Shown piece by piece: positions 1-6,810 of a stretch of 15,707 nucleotides of DNA (position 1 is the stretch's first letter; every line of letters starts with the position of its first letter). The translations under genes and the position numbers were made by a program. The notes beneath the pieces were generated by a model that was not told where the DNA came from, did no database searches, and saw only the letters and a program-made list of their open reading frames with translations. Source of the DNA: an uncultured Eubacteriales bacterium (GTDB lineage Bacteria; Bacillota; Clostridia; Oscillospirales; Butyricicoccaceae); assembly GCA_934630445.1 (NCBI GenBank), contig CAKTWY010000038.1, positions 1 through 15,707 on the forward strand, read 5' to 3'.

Positions 1-42
1 CGCTCGCTCAGGCTGATCGACAGCGTGCGCCCCCGTCTGTAG
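1..42 (+). CDS. C-terminal end of an unidentified upstream gene (partial)
   Basis: Frame 1 reads 13 sense codons and ends in TAG at 40-42. A strong Shine-Dalgarno sequence (AGGAGGG) overlaps this stop and serves the next gene 11 nt downstream, the usual arrangement inside an operon. Frame 2 is closed by an early TGA. Frame 3 stays open into the next gene, so the alternative is that this stretch is simply leader. The visible residues (ending RPRL) are too few to identify a family. Confidence 0.35.
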   Translation, partial: RSLRLIDSVRPRL

Positions 43-53
43 GAGGGATACGA

Positions 54-1094
54 ATGCTGAAGCTCAAAAAGCCGCCGCGCCTCAAAGCGGGCGATCGCGT
101 CGCGATCGTCAGCCCGTCCTCAGGCATGGCGGGCGATGCGCCGTTTTTGTGGCGTTACCGGCAGGGATGCGAGCGCCTCCGAACCGTGTTCGGCCTGGAA
201 CCGGTGGAGATGCCGTATACCCTCGCGGGTTCCGACGCGGTATACCGCCACCCTGAGAAACGTGCCGAGGATCTGATGCGCGCGTTCAGCGACCCGACGA
301 TTCGGGCGATCATCCCTGTCATCGGAGGAAACGACAGTGTGCGCATGCTTCCCTATATCGATTTCAACGTCATCCGCGACAATCCCAAAGTCGTCACCGG
401 CTATTCGGACAGTACGGTCCTGCACTTCATGTGCATGAAGGCAGGCCTTGCGAGCTTTTACGGTCTGAATGTGATGTGTGACCTGGCTGAGAACGTGCAT
501 ATGAGCGGTTATACGGTCGAATACGTTATAAAGGCGCTTTTTTCCGCCGGGCCGGTCGGTGAGGTTCGTGTGTCCGACGAGTGGACGGACGAATATCTCC
601 CCTGGGAGGAGAAGAACAGAAACCGGCAACGCGTTTTCCGTCCGAATACGGGCTACGAGCTTCTGCAGGGCACGCGCAGTGCGCGCGGAGCGCTCATCGG
701 CGGCTGTATGGAGGTCATGAGCACCCTCATCGCAACGCCGCTTTTCCCGCCGGCGGAGGCGTTTGACGGCGCGGTCCTTTTCCTGGAGACGTCGGAGGTC
801 GAGCCGCCCGTCTGGTTGATGGAAGATATGCTGCGCCATTTGGGCACGATGGGCCTGCTTTCCCGCCTGAATGGCCTCGTGTTCGGCAAGCCCATTTATG
901 CCAGATTTTACGAGGAATATAAGCTGGTCATCCGCCGTGTGCTTGCCGAGTTCGGCCGCGGCGATCTGCCGGTTTTATATAACGCGAGCTTCGGTCACAA
1001 CGAGCCGAAGTGTCTTCTTCCATATGGCGCCGAGGCTGAAATATGCTGCGCGCCGCCGGGCCTTGCCGTACGTGAGACGGCGACGCGCGCGTGA
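54..1094 (+). CDS. S66-family serine peptidase (MccF / LD-carboxypeptidase-like)
   Basis: 346-residue cytoplasmic protein with no signal peptide, of normal length for the S66 family. Family members either cleave the L,D bond of recycled murein tetrapeptides or, as MccF, inactivate peptide-nucleotide antibiotics such as microcin C7. The N-terminal part has the KAGDRVAIVSPSSG motif (residues 11-24). The nucleophile elbow GYSDS gives Ser118. The likely rest of the triad is Glu245 (in FLETSE) and His315 (in SFGHNEP); the numbering is close to that of E. coli MccF. The start is ATG with SD AGGAGGG about 6 nt upstream. plsX follows after 40 nt in the same direction, so the genes probably share a transcript. 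The MccF subgroup is slightly favoured over LdcA because of the numbering and the loop lengths, but the substrate cannot be settled from sequence alone. Confidence 0.85.
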   Translation: MLKLKKPPRLKAGDRVAIVSPSSGMAGDAPFLWRYRQGCERLRTVFGLEPVEMPYTLAGSDAVYRHPEKRAEDLMRAFSDPTIRAIIPVIGGNDSVRMLPYIDFNVIRDNPKVVTGYSDSTVLHFMCMKAGLASFYGLNVMCDLAENVHMSGYTVEYVIKALFSAGPVGEVRVSDEWTDEYLPWEEKNRNRQRVFRPNTGYELLQGTRSARGALIGGCMEVMSTLIATPLFPPAEAFDGAVLFLETSEVEPPVWLMEDMLRHLGTMGLLSRLNGLVFGKPIYARFYEEYKLVIRRVLAEFGRGDLPVLYNASFGHNEPKCLLPYGAEAEICCAPPGLAVRETATRA

Positions 1095-1134
1095 GCGCGC
1101 CGTCTGCAAACCAAAAAGAAAGCTGGAGTGAATT

Positions 1135-2172
1135 ATGAAAATCATCGTCGATGCGATGGGCGGCGACAATGCGCCGCGTGAGATCGTGCGCGGCGCCGTT
1201 ATGGCCGCACGCGAGTTTTCCCTTGAGGTTGTCCTTGTCGGCAGCGAAGGCGTCATTCGTGAACTGCTTGCAGGTGAGGACGTGTCCGGTCTGAAGCTTG
1301 AGGTCGTCGACGCTCCGGAGACCGTCACCATGGAGGACAGCCCCGCCAGTGTTTTCCGTGAGAAAAAGAACACCTCGATGGGCGTGGCTCTGAAGCTGCT
1401 TGCCGACGGAGCGGGCGACGCGCTCGTGAGTGCGGGCAGCACCGGCGCGCTTTTGACGGGCTCCACGCTTTTTGTCAAGCGCATCCGCGGCATCCGCCGC
1501 GCGGCGCTTGCGCCGATCGTTCCCACAGGCAAGGGCGGCGCGCTGCTGATCGACTGCGGCGCAAATGTCGAGTGCACGCCGGAATATCTGATGCAGTTCG
1601 CCTATATGGCGGATTTTTATGTCAAGCATCAGATGGGCGTCGAAACGCCGCGCATCGCGCTTTTAAATAACGGCACGGAGGAGAGCAAGGGAACGCCTGT
1701 CTACAAAGAGACGTATCAGCTCCTGAAGGCAGCTTCCGCGCGCGGCGATTTTCACTTTGTCGGGAATGTCGAGGGCCGCGAGATCATCGAGGGCGGGGCG
1801 GACATCATCCTCTGCGACGGCTTTACGGGCAACATCTTCCTGAAGACGATGGAGGGAACGGCGCTGTTCCTCATGCGTCAGATCAAGGACATTTTCAAGG
1901 CGAACCTTCTCACGAAGCTTGCCGCAGCCGCCGTTCTGCCGGGTATGAAGAAATTGAAAAAACTCATGGACTACAAGGAGACGGGCGGCGCGCCGCTCCT
2001 GGGCATCTCCAGGCCGGTCATCAAGGCGCACGGCTCATCGGATGCGTACGCCTTCCGCGGCGCGATGCGTCAGGCGATGATCTATGCGCAGTCGGGCGTT
2101 GTGACAAAAATCACCGAAAATATCGAGAAAATGACAGCTTCCGCACAGGACGCCGCAGCCGGAGAAAAATAA
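1135..2172 (+). CDS. plsX: Phosphate acyltransferase PlsX
   Basis: 345 residues, the usual PlsX length. It begins with the family signature MKIIVDAMGGDNAP and has the typical internal blocks ALVSAGSTGAL, LIDCGANVE and DGFTGN, plus a C-terminal GAPLLGI and SDAYAFR. PlsX is a peripheral membrane enzyme that converts acyl-ACP and phosphate to acyl-phosphate, the acyl donor used by PlsY at the first step of phospholipid synthesis. Its acyl-ACP substrate comes from the acyl carrier protein encoded next downstream. The start is ATG with a GGAG box about 8 nt before it. No terminator is visible between this gene and acpP. The gene is separated from acpP by 232 nt that contain a promoter, so acpP can also be expressed on its own. 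No fapR-like regulator is present in the window. Confidence 0.96.
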   Translation: MKIIVDAMGGDNAPREIVRGAVMAAREFSLEVVLVGSEGVIRELLAGEDVSGLKLEVVDAPETVTMEDSPASVFREKKNTSMGVALKLLADGAGDALVSAGSTGALLTGSTLFVKRIRGIRRAALAPIVPTGKGGALLIDCGANVECTPEYLMQFAYMADFYVKHQMGVETPRIALLNNGTEESKGTPVYKETYQLLKAASARGDFHFVGNVEGREIIEGGADIILCDGFTGNIFLKTMEGTALFLMRQIKDIFKANLLTKLAAAAVLPGMKKLKKLMDYKETGGAPLLGISRPVIKAHGSSDAYAFRGAMRQAMIYAQSGVVTKITENIEKMTASAQDAAAGEK

Positions 2173-2195
2173 TTGCCCCCTTTCGCATAATCCTG

Positions 2196-2224
2196 TTGAC
2201 AGCCTCAAATTTTGGTAATATCAT
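2196..2224 (+). promoter_or_regulatory. Sigma-A promoter for acpP
   Basis: Perfect -35 TTGACA (2196-2201), 17-nt spacer, -10 TATCAT (2219-2224, one mismatch). Predicted start near 2231. It lies 24 nt after the plsX stop and gives acpP a dedicated strong promoter, consistent with the high ACP level a cell needs. The transcript would carry about 174 nt of very GC-rich leader. Confidence 0.7.
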
Positions 2225-2230
2225 GTTTAC

Positions 2231-2404
2231 GAACGAATATCCTGTTAGCGGGCGCCCGAGGGGCGCGGGCGGCTTGCGGCTTGCGCGGGCGGCGGCCCGG
2301 CGTCGTTTTCAGGGGCTCTCTGTGTGGGCTGGGGGTGCGTACACACGCCGCTCCCCGCCCGGGGCGTATACGTTTGGATAGATCACAACGGGGGGGTGAA
2401 CCGT
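2231..2404 (+). other. GC-rich untranslated leader of acpP
   Basis: Stretch between the predicted start of transcription and the acpP TTG codon. It contains the palindrome GGGCGCCC and later two short hairpins: GCGT-acac-ACGC and CCCC-GCCC-GGGG. The in-frame upstream extension of ACP (from an ATG at 2324) has no Shine-Dalgarno sequence and no ACP-like residues, so I read this as non-coding. No known riboswitch was recognised. Confidence 0.4.
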
Positions 2405-2635
2405 TTGTACTTCGAGAAAATTGCAAAGCTCATTGCCGATCAGTTCGACGTCGACGTCGAGTCGATCACGCCTGAGACGTCTTTTGCAGATGATCTGAAT
2501 GCAGATTCACTCGATTTGGTGGAACTCATGATGTCGCTGGAGGAAGAATTCGATCTCGGCGAGGTTGAAGACGACAATCTTGATTCCATCAAAACGGTGG
2601 GCGACGCGGTTGAGTATATCAAAGAGCGCGTCTGA
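2405..2635 (+). CDS. acpP: Acyl carrier protein
   Basis: 76-residue acidic, helical protein. Ser35 in the DSLDLVELMM motif is the site for 4'-phosphopantetheine. The length and the serine position match typical ACPs (76-80 residues, Ser36-37). It carries growing acyl chains in fatty acid synthesis and hands them to PlsX, encoded upstream. The start is chosen as TTG at 2405: a GGGGGGTGA box resembling GGAGGTGA ends about 4 nt before it, and the protein then begins exactly where ACPs do. A GTG at 2396 overlaps the ribosome binding site, and the ATG at 2324 would add 27 non-homologous residues. A hairpin follows the stop, and rnc begins 89 nt downstream. Identification is certain; the start is very likely. 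Confidence 0.95.
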   Translation: MYFEKIAKLIADQFDVDVESITPETSFADDLNADSLDLVELMMSLEEEFDLGEVEDDNLDSIKTVGDAVEYIKERV

Positions 2636-2648
2636 GATGTTTAAGATC

Positions 2649-2678
2649 AAGAGGGGCGGAGGGAACTTCGCCCCTCTT
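2649..2678 (+). terminator. Strong hairpin between acpP and rnc: attenuator, terminator or RNase III site
   Basis: A 13-bp stem (AAGAGGGGCG pairing with CGCCCCTCTT, plus three inner pairs including one G-U) is closed by a GGAA tetraloop of the GNRA type at 2662-2665. The following bases (ATAATTT) are a poor U-tract, so termination would be partial. Because it lies directly before the RNase III gene it could also be a processing or autoregulatory site, as known for the E. coli rnc leader. That role is inferred. Confidence 0.6.
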
Positions 2679-2724
2679 ATAATTTGCTGTCTGTCAGGCA
2701 AAGAGATCAAAAAGGAGGGGGATT

Positions 2725-3408
2725 ATGAACCTGGAAGAAAAGATCGGTTACCGCTTTCAAAACCCGGCGCTCCTGCGTGCGGCTGTGACGCACAGCTCCT
2801 ATTCCAACGAGAACCGCGAAAAGAAAATCCATAACAACGAGCGGCTGGAGTTTTTGGGCGATTCGGTGCTGGGCTTTTTATGTGCGGAGTACCTGTTCGC
2901 GCAGTATCGTGAGCTGCCCGAGGGGCAGCTGACGAAGCTGCGTGCAGCCGTCGTTTGCGAGCAGTCCCTGTTTGAGGTGGCGAAACAGTTTTCCCTGAGC
3001 GAGGATATGTTTCTCGGGCGCGGGGAGGAGGCGTGCGGCGGAAGGGAGCGTCCGTCGCTCCTGGCCGATGCGGTGGAGGCCGTGCTCGCGGCCGTTTATC
3101 TCGACGGCGGGATGGACGCCGCGCGCGCCTTTGCCATGCGCTTTATTCCCGAGCGCACTGCGCAGGCCGAACGGGGGCACGCCTTCCGCGACTATAAGAC
3201 AAACCTGCAGGAGATCGTGCAGAAGAGCCATGAAGAGATCCTGAGCTACCGCCTGAGCGGGGAATCGGGGCCGGATCATGACAAGCGCTTTACGGTCGAA
3301 GTTCTTTTAAACAGCAACGTGATCGGCTCGGGCACCGGCCGCAGCAAAAAAGAGGCCGAGCAGCTTGCCGCACGCGCCGCGCTGGAACTCATGGGGCAGA
3401 AGACGTGA
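2725..3408 (+). CDS. rnc: Ribonuclease III
   Basis: 227 residues, the normal length. The N-terminal endonuclease domain carries the signature NNERLEFLGDSVLG (residues 37-50). The four metal-binding acids are visible as Glu42, Asp46, Asp115 and Glu118 (in ADAVEA). The C-terminal double-stranded RNA-binding domain spans about residues 157-224, ending in GRSKKEAEQLAARAAL. The enzyme cuts double-stranded RNA, notably rRNA precursors and structured leaders. The start is ATG with SD AAGGAGGGG about 5 nt upstream. It follows acpP, a common order in Clostridia, and its stop overlaps the start of the radical SAM gene (GTGA), implying translational coupling. The hairpin just upstream may be its own substrate. 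Confidence 0.97.
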   Translation: MNLEEKIGYRFQNPALLRAAVTHSSYSNENREKKIHNNERLEFLGDSVLGFLCAEYLFAQYRELPEGQLTKLRAAVVCEQSLFEVAKQFSLSEDMFLGRGEEACGGRERPSLLADAVEAVLAAVYLDGGMDAARAFAMRFIPERTAQAERGHAFRDYKTNLQEIVQKSHEEILSYRLSGESGPDHDKRFTVEVLLNSNVIGSGTGRSKKEAEQLAARAALELMGQKT

Positions 3409-4406
3409 GTGCCGTTATTCCTGTTTTTATTCCGCACCTCGGCTGCCCGCACGCCTGCGTTTTCTGCGATCAGCGCGCGGTCGCGGGTACGGCACGCGTG
3501 CCGGACGCGTCCGAGGTGCGGCGGCTGATCGAGGAGGGGCTGGAAAAATCGGGCCCCGCCCCGGAGGTCGCCTTTTACGGCGGCAGCTTTACGGCCATTG
3601 GGCGGGAGCTGATGGAGGAACTTCTTGCTGCGGCGTATCCCTTTGTACAGGATGGGCGCGTGCGCGCCCTGCGCTGCTCCACGCGGCCGGACGCAGTCGA
3701 CGATGCAGTGCTCGCGTGCCTGGCGCGCTTCGGCGTCAGGACGGTCGAGCTCGGCGCGCAGAGCATGTCGGATGATGTGCTCGCCCTTGCAGGGCGCGGT
3801 CATACCGCGCGGGATACCGTGCGCGCTTCGGCGCTGATCAAAAAGGCGGGCCTTTGCCTGGGCCTGCAGGTCATGCCGGGCCTCCCCGGCGATACGCGGG
3901 AAAGCTCGATCGAAACGGCGCGGCGCACCGCGGCGCTTGCGCCCGACTTTGTTCGCATCTACCCCGTGGTAGTGCTCAGGAACACGCCGCTCTTTGACAT
4001 GTGGCAAAGCGGCGCATACCGGCCGCTCACGGTGGAGGAGGGGGCGGCGCGCGCGGCGGATATGCTGGAAATATACGCCGCGGCGTCCATCCCGGTCATC
4101 CGCATCGGACTGAACCCGACGGACGGGCTGTCTGCCGGGGAGGCGGCCGCAGGCGCTTACCATCCCGCGCTTGGGGAGCTTGCGCGCTCGCAGGTGTATT
4201 TCCGCCGTGCGTGCGCGGCGCTGGACGAGGCGCGCAGCGAAGGCGGTACCGTGCTTTTGGTGCATCCGTCGTGCGTGTCCGTTATGGTCGGGCAGCACCG
4301 GGCGAACGTCAAAAAGCTTTCCGACCGGTATGGCCGCACGTTCCGCGTGCGCGGCGACGCGGCCGTCCGGCGCGGCGAGGTACGCCTTGCATCTTTGTGC
4401 ACGTAA
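3405..4406 (+). CDS. Elp3-like radical SAM protein of unknown substrate
   Basis: 333 residues, beginning with GTG that overlaps the rnc stop by 4 nt. The radical SAM cluster motif is C14-x3-C18-x2-C21 (CPHACVFCDQ), ligating a 4Fe-4S cluster. It is followed by the glycine-rich block FYGGSFTAIG and by VELGAQSMSDDVL, the pattern of the Elp3/MiaB/NifB-type radical SAM fold also seen in HemN-like proteins. The C-terminal third (after about residue 235) has no motif I recognise, and no acetyltransferase domain as in true Elp3 is seen; the protein is too short for one. Close relatives commonly sit next to rnc in Clostridia and are annotated only as radical SAM proteins. The link to rnc suggests an RNA-related role, but that is inference. 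A bidirectional terminator follows 19 nt after the stop. Confidence 0.88.
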   Translation: MSAVIPVFIPHLGCPHACVFCDQRAVAGTARVPDASEVRRLIEEGLEKSGPAPEVAFYGGSFTAIGRELMEELLAAAYPFVQDGRVRALRCSTRPDAVDDAVLACLARFGVRTVELGAQSMSDDVLALAGRGHTARDTVRASALIKKAGLCLGLQVMPGLPGDTRESSIETARRTAALAPDFVRIYPVVVLRNTPLFDMWQSGAYRPLTVEEGAARAADMLEIYAAASIPVIRIGLNPTDGLSAGEAAAGAYHPALGELARSQVYFRRACAALDEARSEGGTVLLVHPSCVSVMVGQHRANVKKLSDRYGRTFRVRGDAAVRRGEVRLASLCT

Positions 4407-4425
4407 TGCCTGAAAAATTGTGTGA

Positions 4426-4457
4426 AAAAGGAGGCTGTTGCGCAACAGCCTCCTTTT
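4426..4457. terminator. Bidirectional rho-independent terminator
   Basis: Perfect 32-nt palindrome centred between 4441 and 4442. It has A-runs on the left arm and T-runs on the right arm, so each strand reads a GC-rich stem ending in a T-tract. It lies between the converging radical SAM gene (+) and the membrane protein gene (-) and can end both transcripts. Confidence 0.9.
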
Positions 4458-4502
4458 GCGGCTTTGTAAGATTCCGGCGACTTTGATCCGGTTCCGGAAC
4501 AG

Positions 4503-5336
4503 TTACTCGATGCGCGCGTGGCGTTCAGATCCTTCGCGCAGGAGCGCTTCCGCCTGCGCGGCGAAAAACAGCGTACCGCCGTGCTGCGCGGCGAAGGTCA
4601 GACGCGCGCGGGCGTTTTCCCATTCGCCCTGTTTGAGATCGGCCAGCGCGAGGCGGTAAGAGGACGACACCTTCTGCAGCGGCGTGTTTGCCGTCAGGAG
4701 GAACGCCTGCGTCTTTGTGCGGAAGGCGTCGTAATCTCCCGCTTCAAAAGCGAGCGCCGCGTCCATCAGGTCGAGGAGGCTCGCAGCGGCCTTTTCCATG
4801 CCTTTGTACTTTGCGGCGGGCAGTGCGGCCGCGTGCGCGCGCACCTGACGCGCTTGATCAAGGCGCCCGGTGGCCAAAGCGCTGTTGAAAAGAACATTGT
4901 CGTATGCCAGCAGCACGCTTGCCTTTGCCTGCGCGGGCGCAGGGCGCGGCAGGGCCGCGTACGCCGCCTCGAACCGGCCGGTGAAATAGAGCGCCTTTGC
5001 CGTATCGATGGCGATCATGCCCGTCGTCCGGCGGATGGTCGGCGCGAGCAGCGTGCATACCGCGAGATATTTTTCCCCGTCGCAGTCGCGGGTGAGGATC
5101 AGGTCTTTTAAAGAATATTGCATCGCAAGAAGAAAGCGGATCGCCCGCAGATAGAGGAAAAACAGCGCCAGGAACACGAGCAGCGCCCAGCCCGGCAGCG
5201 TGCTGAAAACGGATGCGTATGCCAGCGGCACATATGCCGCAAGCGGTGCCCAGCGCATAATGCGCAGCGCCCTTCTGCGGCGCAGATACCGGCTGACATA
5301 TTCCTGCGCGCTTTGACCGGCTGTTGGCTGTTTCAT
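4503..5336 (-). CDS. Uncharacterised membrane protein with helical-repeat-like C-terminal region
   Basis: 277 residues; I do not recognise a named family. A basic N-terminus (residues 17-26, RYLRRRRALR) precedes two hydrophobic helices at about 29-47 and 49-67, in a hairpin arrangement. The remaining 200 residues are alanine-rich and amphipathic, with recurring pairs such as ALYFTGRFEAAYAAL, ALATGRLDQARQV, ALAFEAGDYDAF and ALADLKQGEWENARARL. That spacing resembles tetratricopeptide repeats and suggests a protein-interaction surface, probably cytoplasmic. The start is ATG with SD AGGGGG about 8 nt upstream. It lies downstream of spoIIR on the same strand but has its own promoter (5372-5400), so it need not be a sporulation gene. 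It ends at the shared palindromic terminator. Confidence 0.75.
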   Translation of the reverse strand: MKQPTAGQSAQEYVSRYLRRRRALRIMRWAPLAAYVPLAYASVFSTLPGWALLVFLALFFLYLRAIRFLLAMQYSLKDLILTRDCDGEKYLAVCTLLAPTIRRTTGMIAIDTAKALYFTGRFEAAYAALPRPAPAQAKASVLLAYDNVLFNSALATGRLDQARQVRAHAAALPAAKYKGMEKAAASLLDLMDAALAFEAGDYDAFRTKTQAFLLTANTPLQKVSSSYRLALADLKQGEWENARARLTFAAQHGGTLFFAAQAEALLREGSERHARIE

Positions 5337-5371
5337 ACCGCTTCCCCCTATGCGTGGTGTTTCTCGTCATG

Positions 5372-5400
5372 ATTATACACCCCGCGGCCTGTGCGGACAA
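5372..5400 (-). promoter_or_regulatory. Sigma-A promoter of the membrane protein gene
   Basis: On the minus strand the -35 is TTGTCC (5395-5400, four of six matches), the spacer is 17 nt, and the -10 is a perfect TATAAT (5372-5377). It starts transcription about 30 nt before the ATG at 5336, independently of spoIIR. Confidence 0.6.
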
Positions 5401-5467
5401 GACACACCCGCGCGCAAACGCCTTTGTGGGTACGCGCTGAAAAGGGGAGAAGTGCCTGAACCTGGCT

Positions 5468-6100
5468 TTACCGCCCGGCAAAAAAGGCGCGCGCCTTCTC
5501 ATAAAGCTCCACTGTTTTGAATTTGAACTGATACGAGGCGCCCTCCTGCGTCAAAAAGGCGACATCCTCATTGGAAAGGCCCGCCTGCGCGGCGGCGTCG
5601 TCCAGCGCGCCTTCCGCCGCGGACACGCACAGCGGGGGGAAGAGCACGCACCACCAGTTCTCACCGCGCCCTTCGCCGATGGTTACCGTGAGCGCGCGGT
5701 ACTCCCCGGCGGGAAGGGAAAAACCGTCATATCTGCGCGTGGGAAAGACGCGGTCGGAGATGGAGAGCTTGACGGTATCACCGCACCCGGCCTGGCGCAG
5801 CGTAGTTGTGCACAGCGCACCGATCTCGTCCAGGTGCGCGCGCACATCGCGCTCGGCCGCGGTACGGCCTGTGTCGTCCGTTGTCAGTGCCTGGACATAG
5901 TCCACGATATGGTCGCGCACGAGGAGCTTGAGCGCCTGGTCCTGCTGGGAATTGGAATTTGCCACGATGTGCAGCCGGAGCAGATTTTCCGAGATCGCGT
6001 CGCGCTGCGTAAGCGCGCCGAGCACTGCTGCGGAGAGGGAAACCACCACACCGCAGATCAGCGCGAATTCAAATAATTTCAATGTCACAGCCTTTTTCAT
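5468..6100 (-). CDS. spoIIR: Stage II sporulation protein R
   Basis: 210 residues with one N-terminal hydrophobic helix (about 9-29), then the two family blocks: LLRLHIVANSNSQQDQALKL (41-60) with VRDHIV, and PAGEYRALTVTIGEGRGENW continuing into WCVLFPPLC (130-158). In Bacillus, SpoIIR is made in the forespore under sigma-F and exported to the intermembrane space. There it activates the protease SpoIIGA, which processes pro-sigma-E in the mother cell. The length is in the usual range and no lesion is seen. The start is ATG with SD AAGGAA about 9 nt upstream. The 164-nt upstream region is shared with a divergent sigma factor operon and holds a sigma-F-type -10 element. Its presence is the best evidence that the organism is, or descends from, an endospore former. 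Confidence 0.95.
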   Translation of the reverse strand: MKKAVTLKLFEFALICGVVVSLSAAVLGALTQRDAISENLLRLHIVANSNSQQDQALKLLVRDHIVDYVQALTTDDTGRTAAERDVRAHLDEIGALCTTTLRQAGCGDTVKLSISDRVFPTRRYDGFSLPAGEYRALTVTIGEGRGENWWCVLFPPLCVSAAEGALDDAAAQAGLSNEDVAFLTQEGASYQFKFKTVELYEKARAFFAGR

Positions 6101-6158
6101 ATGTTCTGTTCCTTTCTGTTTTTGGTCCGTTTTGCGTATGGAAATGTTTTACAGTGAG

Positions 6159-6187
6159 ATTGTACCCGCAGGGCGCGCGCTCTAATC
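6159..6187 (-). promoter_or_regulatory. Candidate sigma-F promoter of spoIIR
   Basis: On the minus strand GGGTACAAT (6159-6167) matches the forespore sigma-F -10 pattern GGNNANANT completely. With a 15-nt spacer the -35 position holds GATTA (6183-6187), three of five matches to GYATA. It lies about 58 nt before the spoIIR ATG. The same bases contain TACAAT, so a weak sigma-A reading is possible, but no TTGACA-like -35 goes with it. Confidence 0.45.
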
Positions 6188-6233
6188 GCGGAAACAAAAC
6201 ATTTGCGTTTTTTTGAAAAAAACAGATGACGCG

Positions 6234-6260
6234 TGAAGCAAATCAAAATGGCGTCTCGTA
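6234..6260 (+). promoter_or_regulatory. Candidate ECF (sigma-W-like) autoregulatory promoter
   Basis: TGAAGC (6234-6239), a 17-nt spacer, then CGTA (6257-6260). This is one mismatch in the -35 and one extra spacer base compared with the sigma-W pattern TGAAAC-N16-CGTA. It lies directly before the ECF sigma operon, where self-activation is the rule. A start near 6267 would exclude the upstream ATG at 6265 and favour the ATG at 6295. Confidence 0.45.
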
Positions 6261-6294
6261 TTAAATGGCGAAGGGTGGTGAACACGAAAAACCC

Positions 6295-6810
6295 ATGACA
6301 AATGAAAATTTTCATAAAGTGGTCGAGGCATATCAGGGGCTTGTGTTCACCATCTGCCTGAACTTTGTACACGACCGCGAGGAGGCGCTCAACCTCGCGC
6401 AGGACACGTTCCTGTCCGCCTATCGGGCGATCGACGGGTGCGACGCGCGGTACTATAAGCCGTGGCTTGCGCGCATCGCTGCGAACAAGGCAAAGGATTT
6501 CCTCAAAAGCGCCTATTACCGCCATGAATCGCTCTCGCCGCTGGATGATCCGATCGAGCCCGTGTTCACCGGGCCCGGCGCGGAGGAGAGCGTGCTTTCA
6601 AGCGAGGGCGCACGCCTGATCGCAGAAAAAATACGCGCGCTGAAAGAGCCGTATCACAAGGTTTCAGTCCTGTTTTTTCTGGAGGAGCGCACCATATCCG
6701 AGATCGCCGCGGCGCTGGGCCGCCCGGAAAAGACTGTGCGCACGCAGCTCGCGCGCGCCAGACAAAAATTGCAGGAAGTAATCAAACAGATGAAGGAGGA
6801 AGAGGTATGA
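6295..6810 (+). CDS. ECF-type RNA polymerase sigma factor
   Basis: 171 residues from ATG 6295. Region 2 spans about 10-75, with LVFTICLNF, the core-binding block REEALNLAQDTFLSAYRAI, and WLARIAANKAKDFL. Region 4 spans about 105-165, with the helix-turn-helix RTISEIAAALGRPEKTVRTQ followed by LARARQKL. There is no region 1 or 3, as expected for a group IV sigma factor. An in-frame ATG at 6265 would give 181 residues but has no ribosome binding site and lies before the predicted start of transcription. A GGTGGTGA box lies 13 nt before ATG 6295, a rather long spacing, so the start remains uncertain. The stop overlaps the anti-sigma start (ATGA), so the two are translationally coupled. It probably directs its own operon in response to envelope stress. 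Confidence 0.92.
   Translation: MTNENFHKVVEAYQGLVFTICLNFVHDREEALNLAQDTFLSAYRAIDGCDARYYKPWLARIAANKAKDFLKSAYYRHESLSPLDDPIEPVFTGPGAEESVLSSEGARLIAEKIRALKEPYHKVSVLFFLEERTISEIAAALGRPEKTVRTQLARARQKLQEVIKQMKEEEV

Noticed and set aside
2324..2404. 27-residue N-terminal extension of acyl carrier protein from ATG 2324
   Set aside because: There is no ribosome binding site, the residues do not resemble any ACP, and a well-placed GGGGGGTGA box points to TTG at 2405.
3276..4445. 389-codon open frame on the minus strand opposite the radical SAM gene
   Set aside because: It is rich in Arg, Ala and His with no domain, has no ribosome binding site, and lies antisense to a clear radical SAM gene. Long shadow frames are expected in GC-rich DNA.
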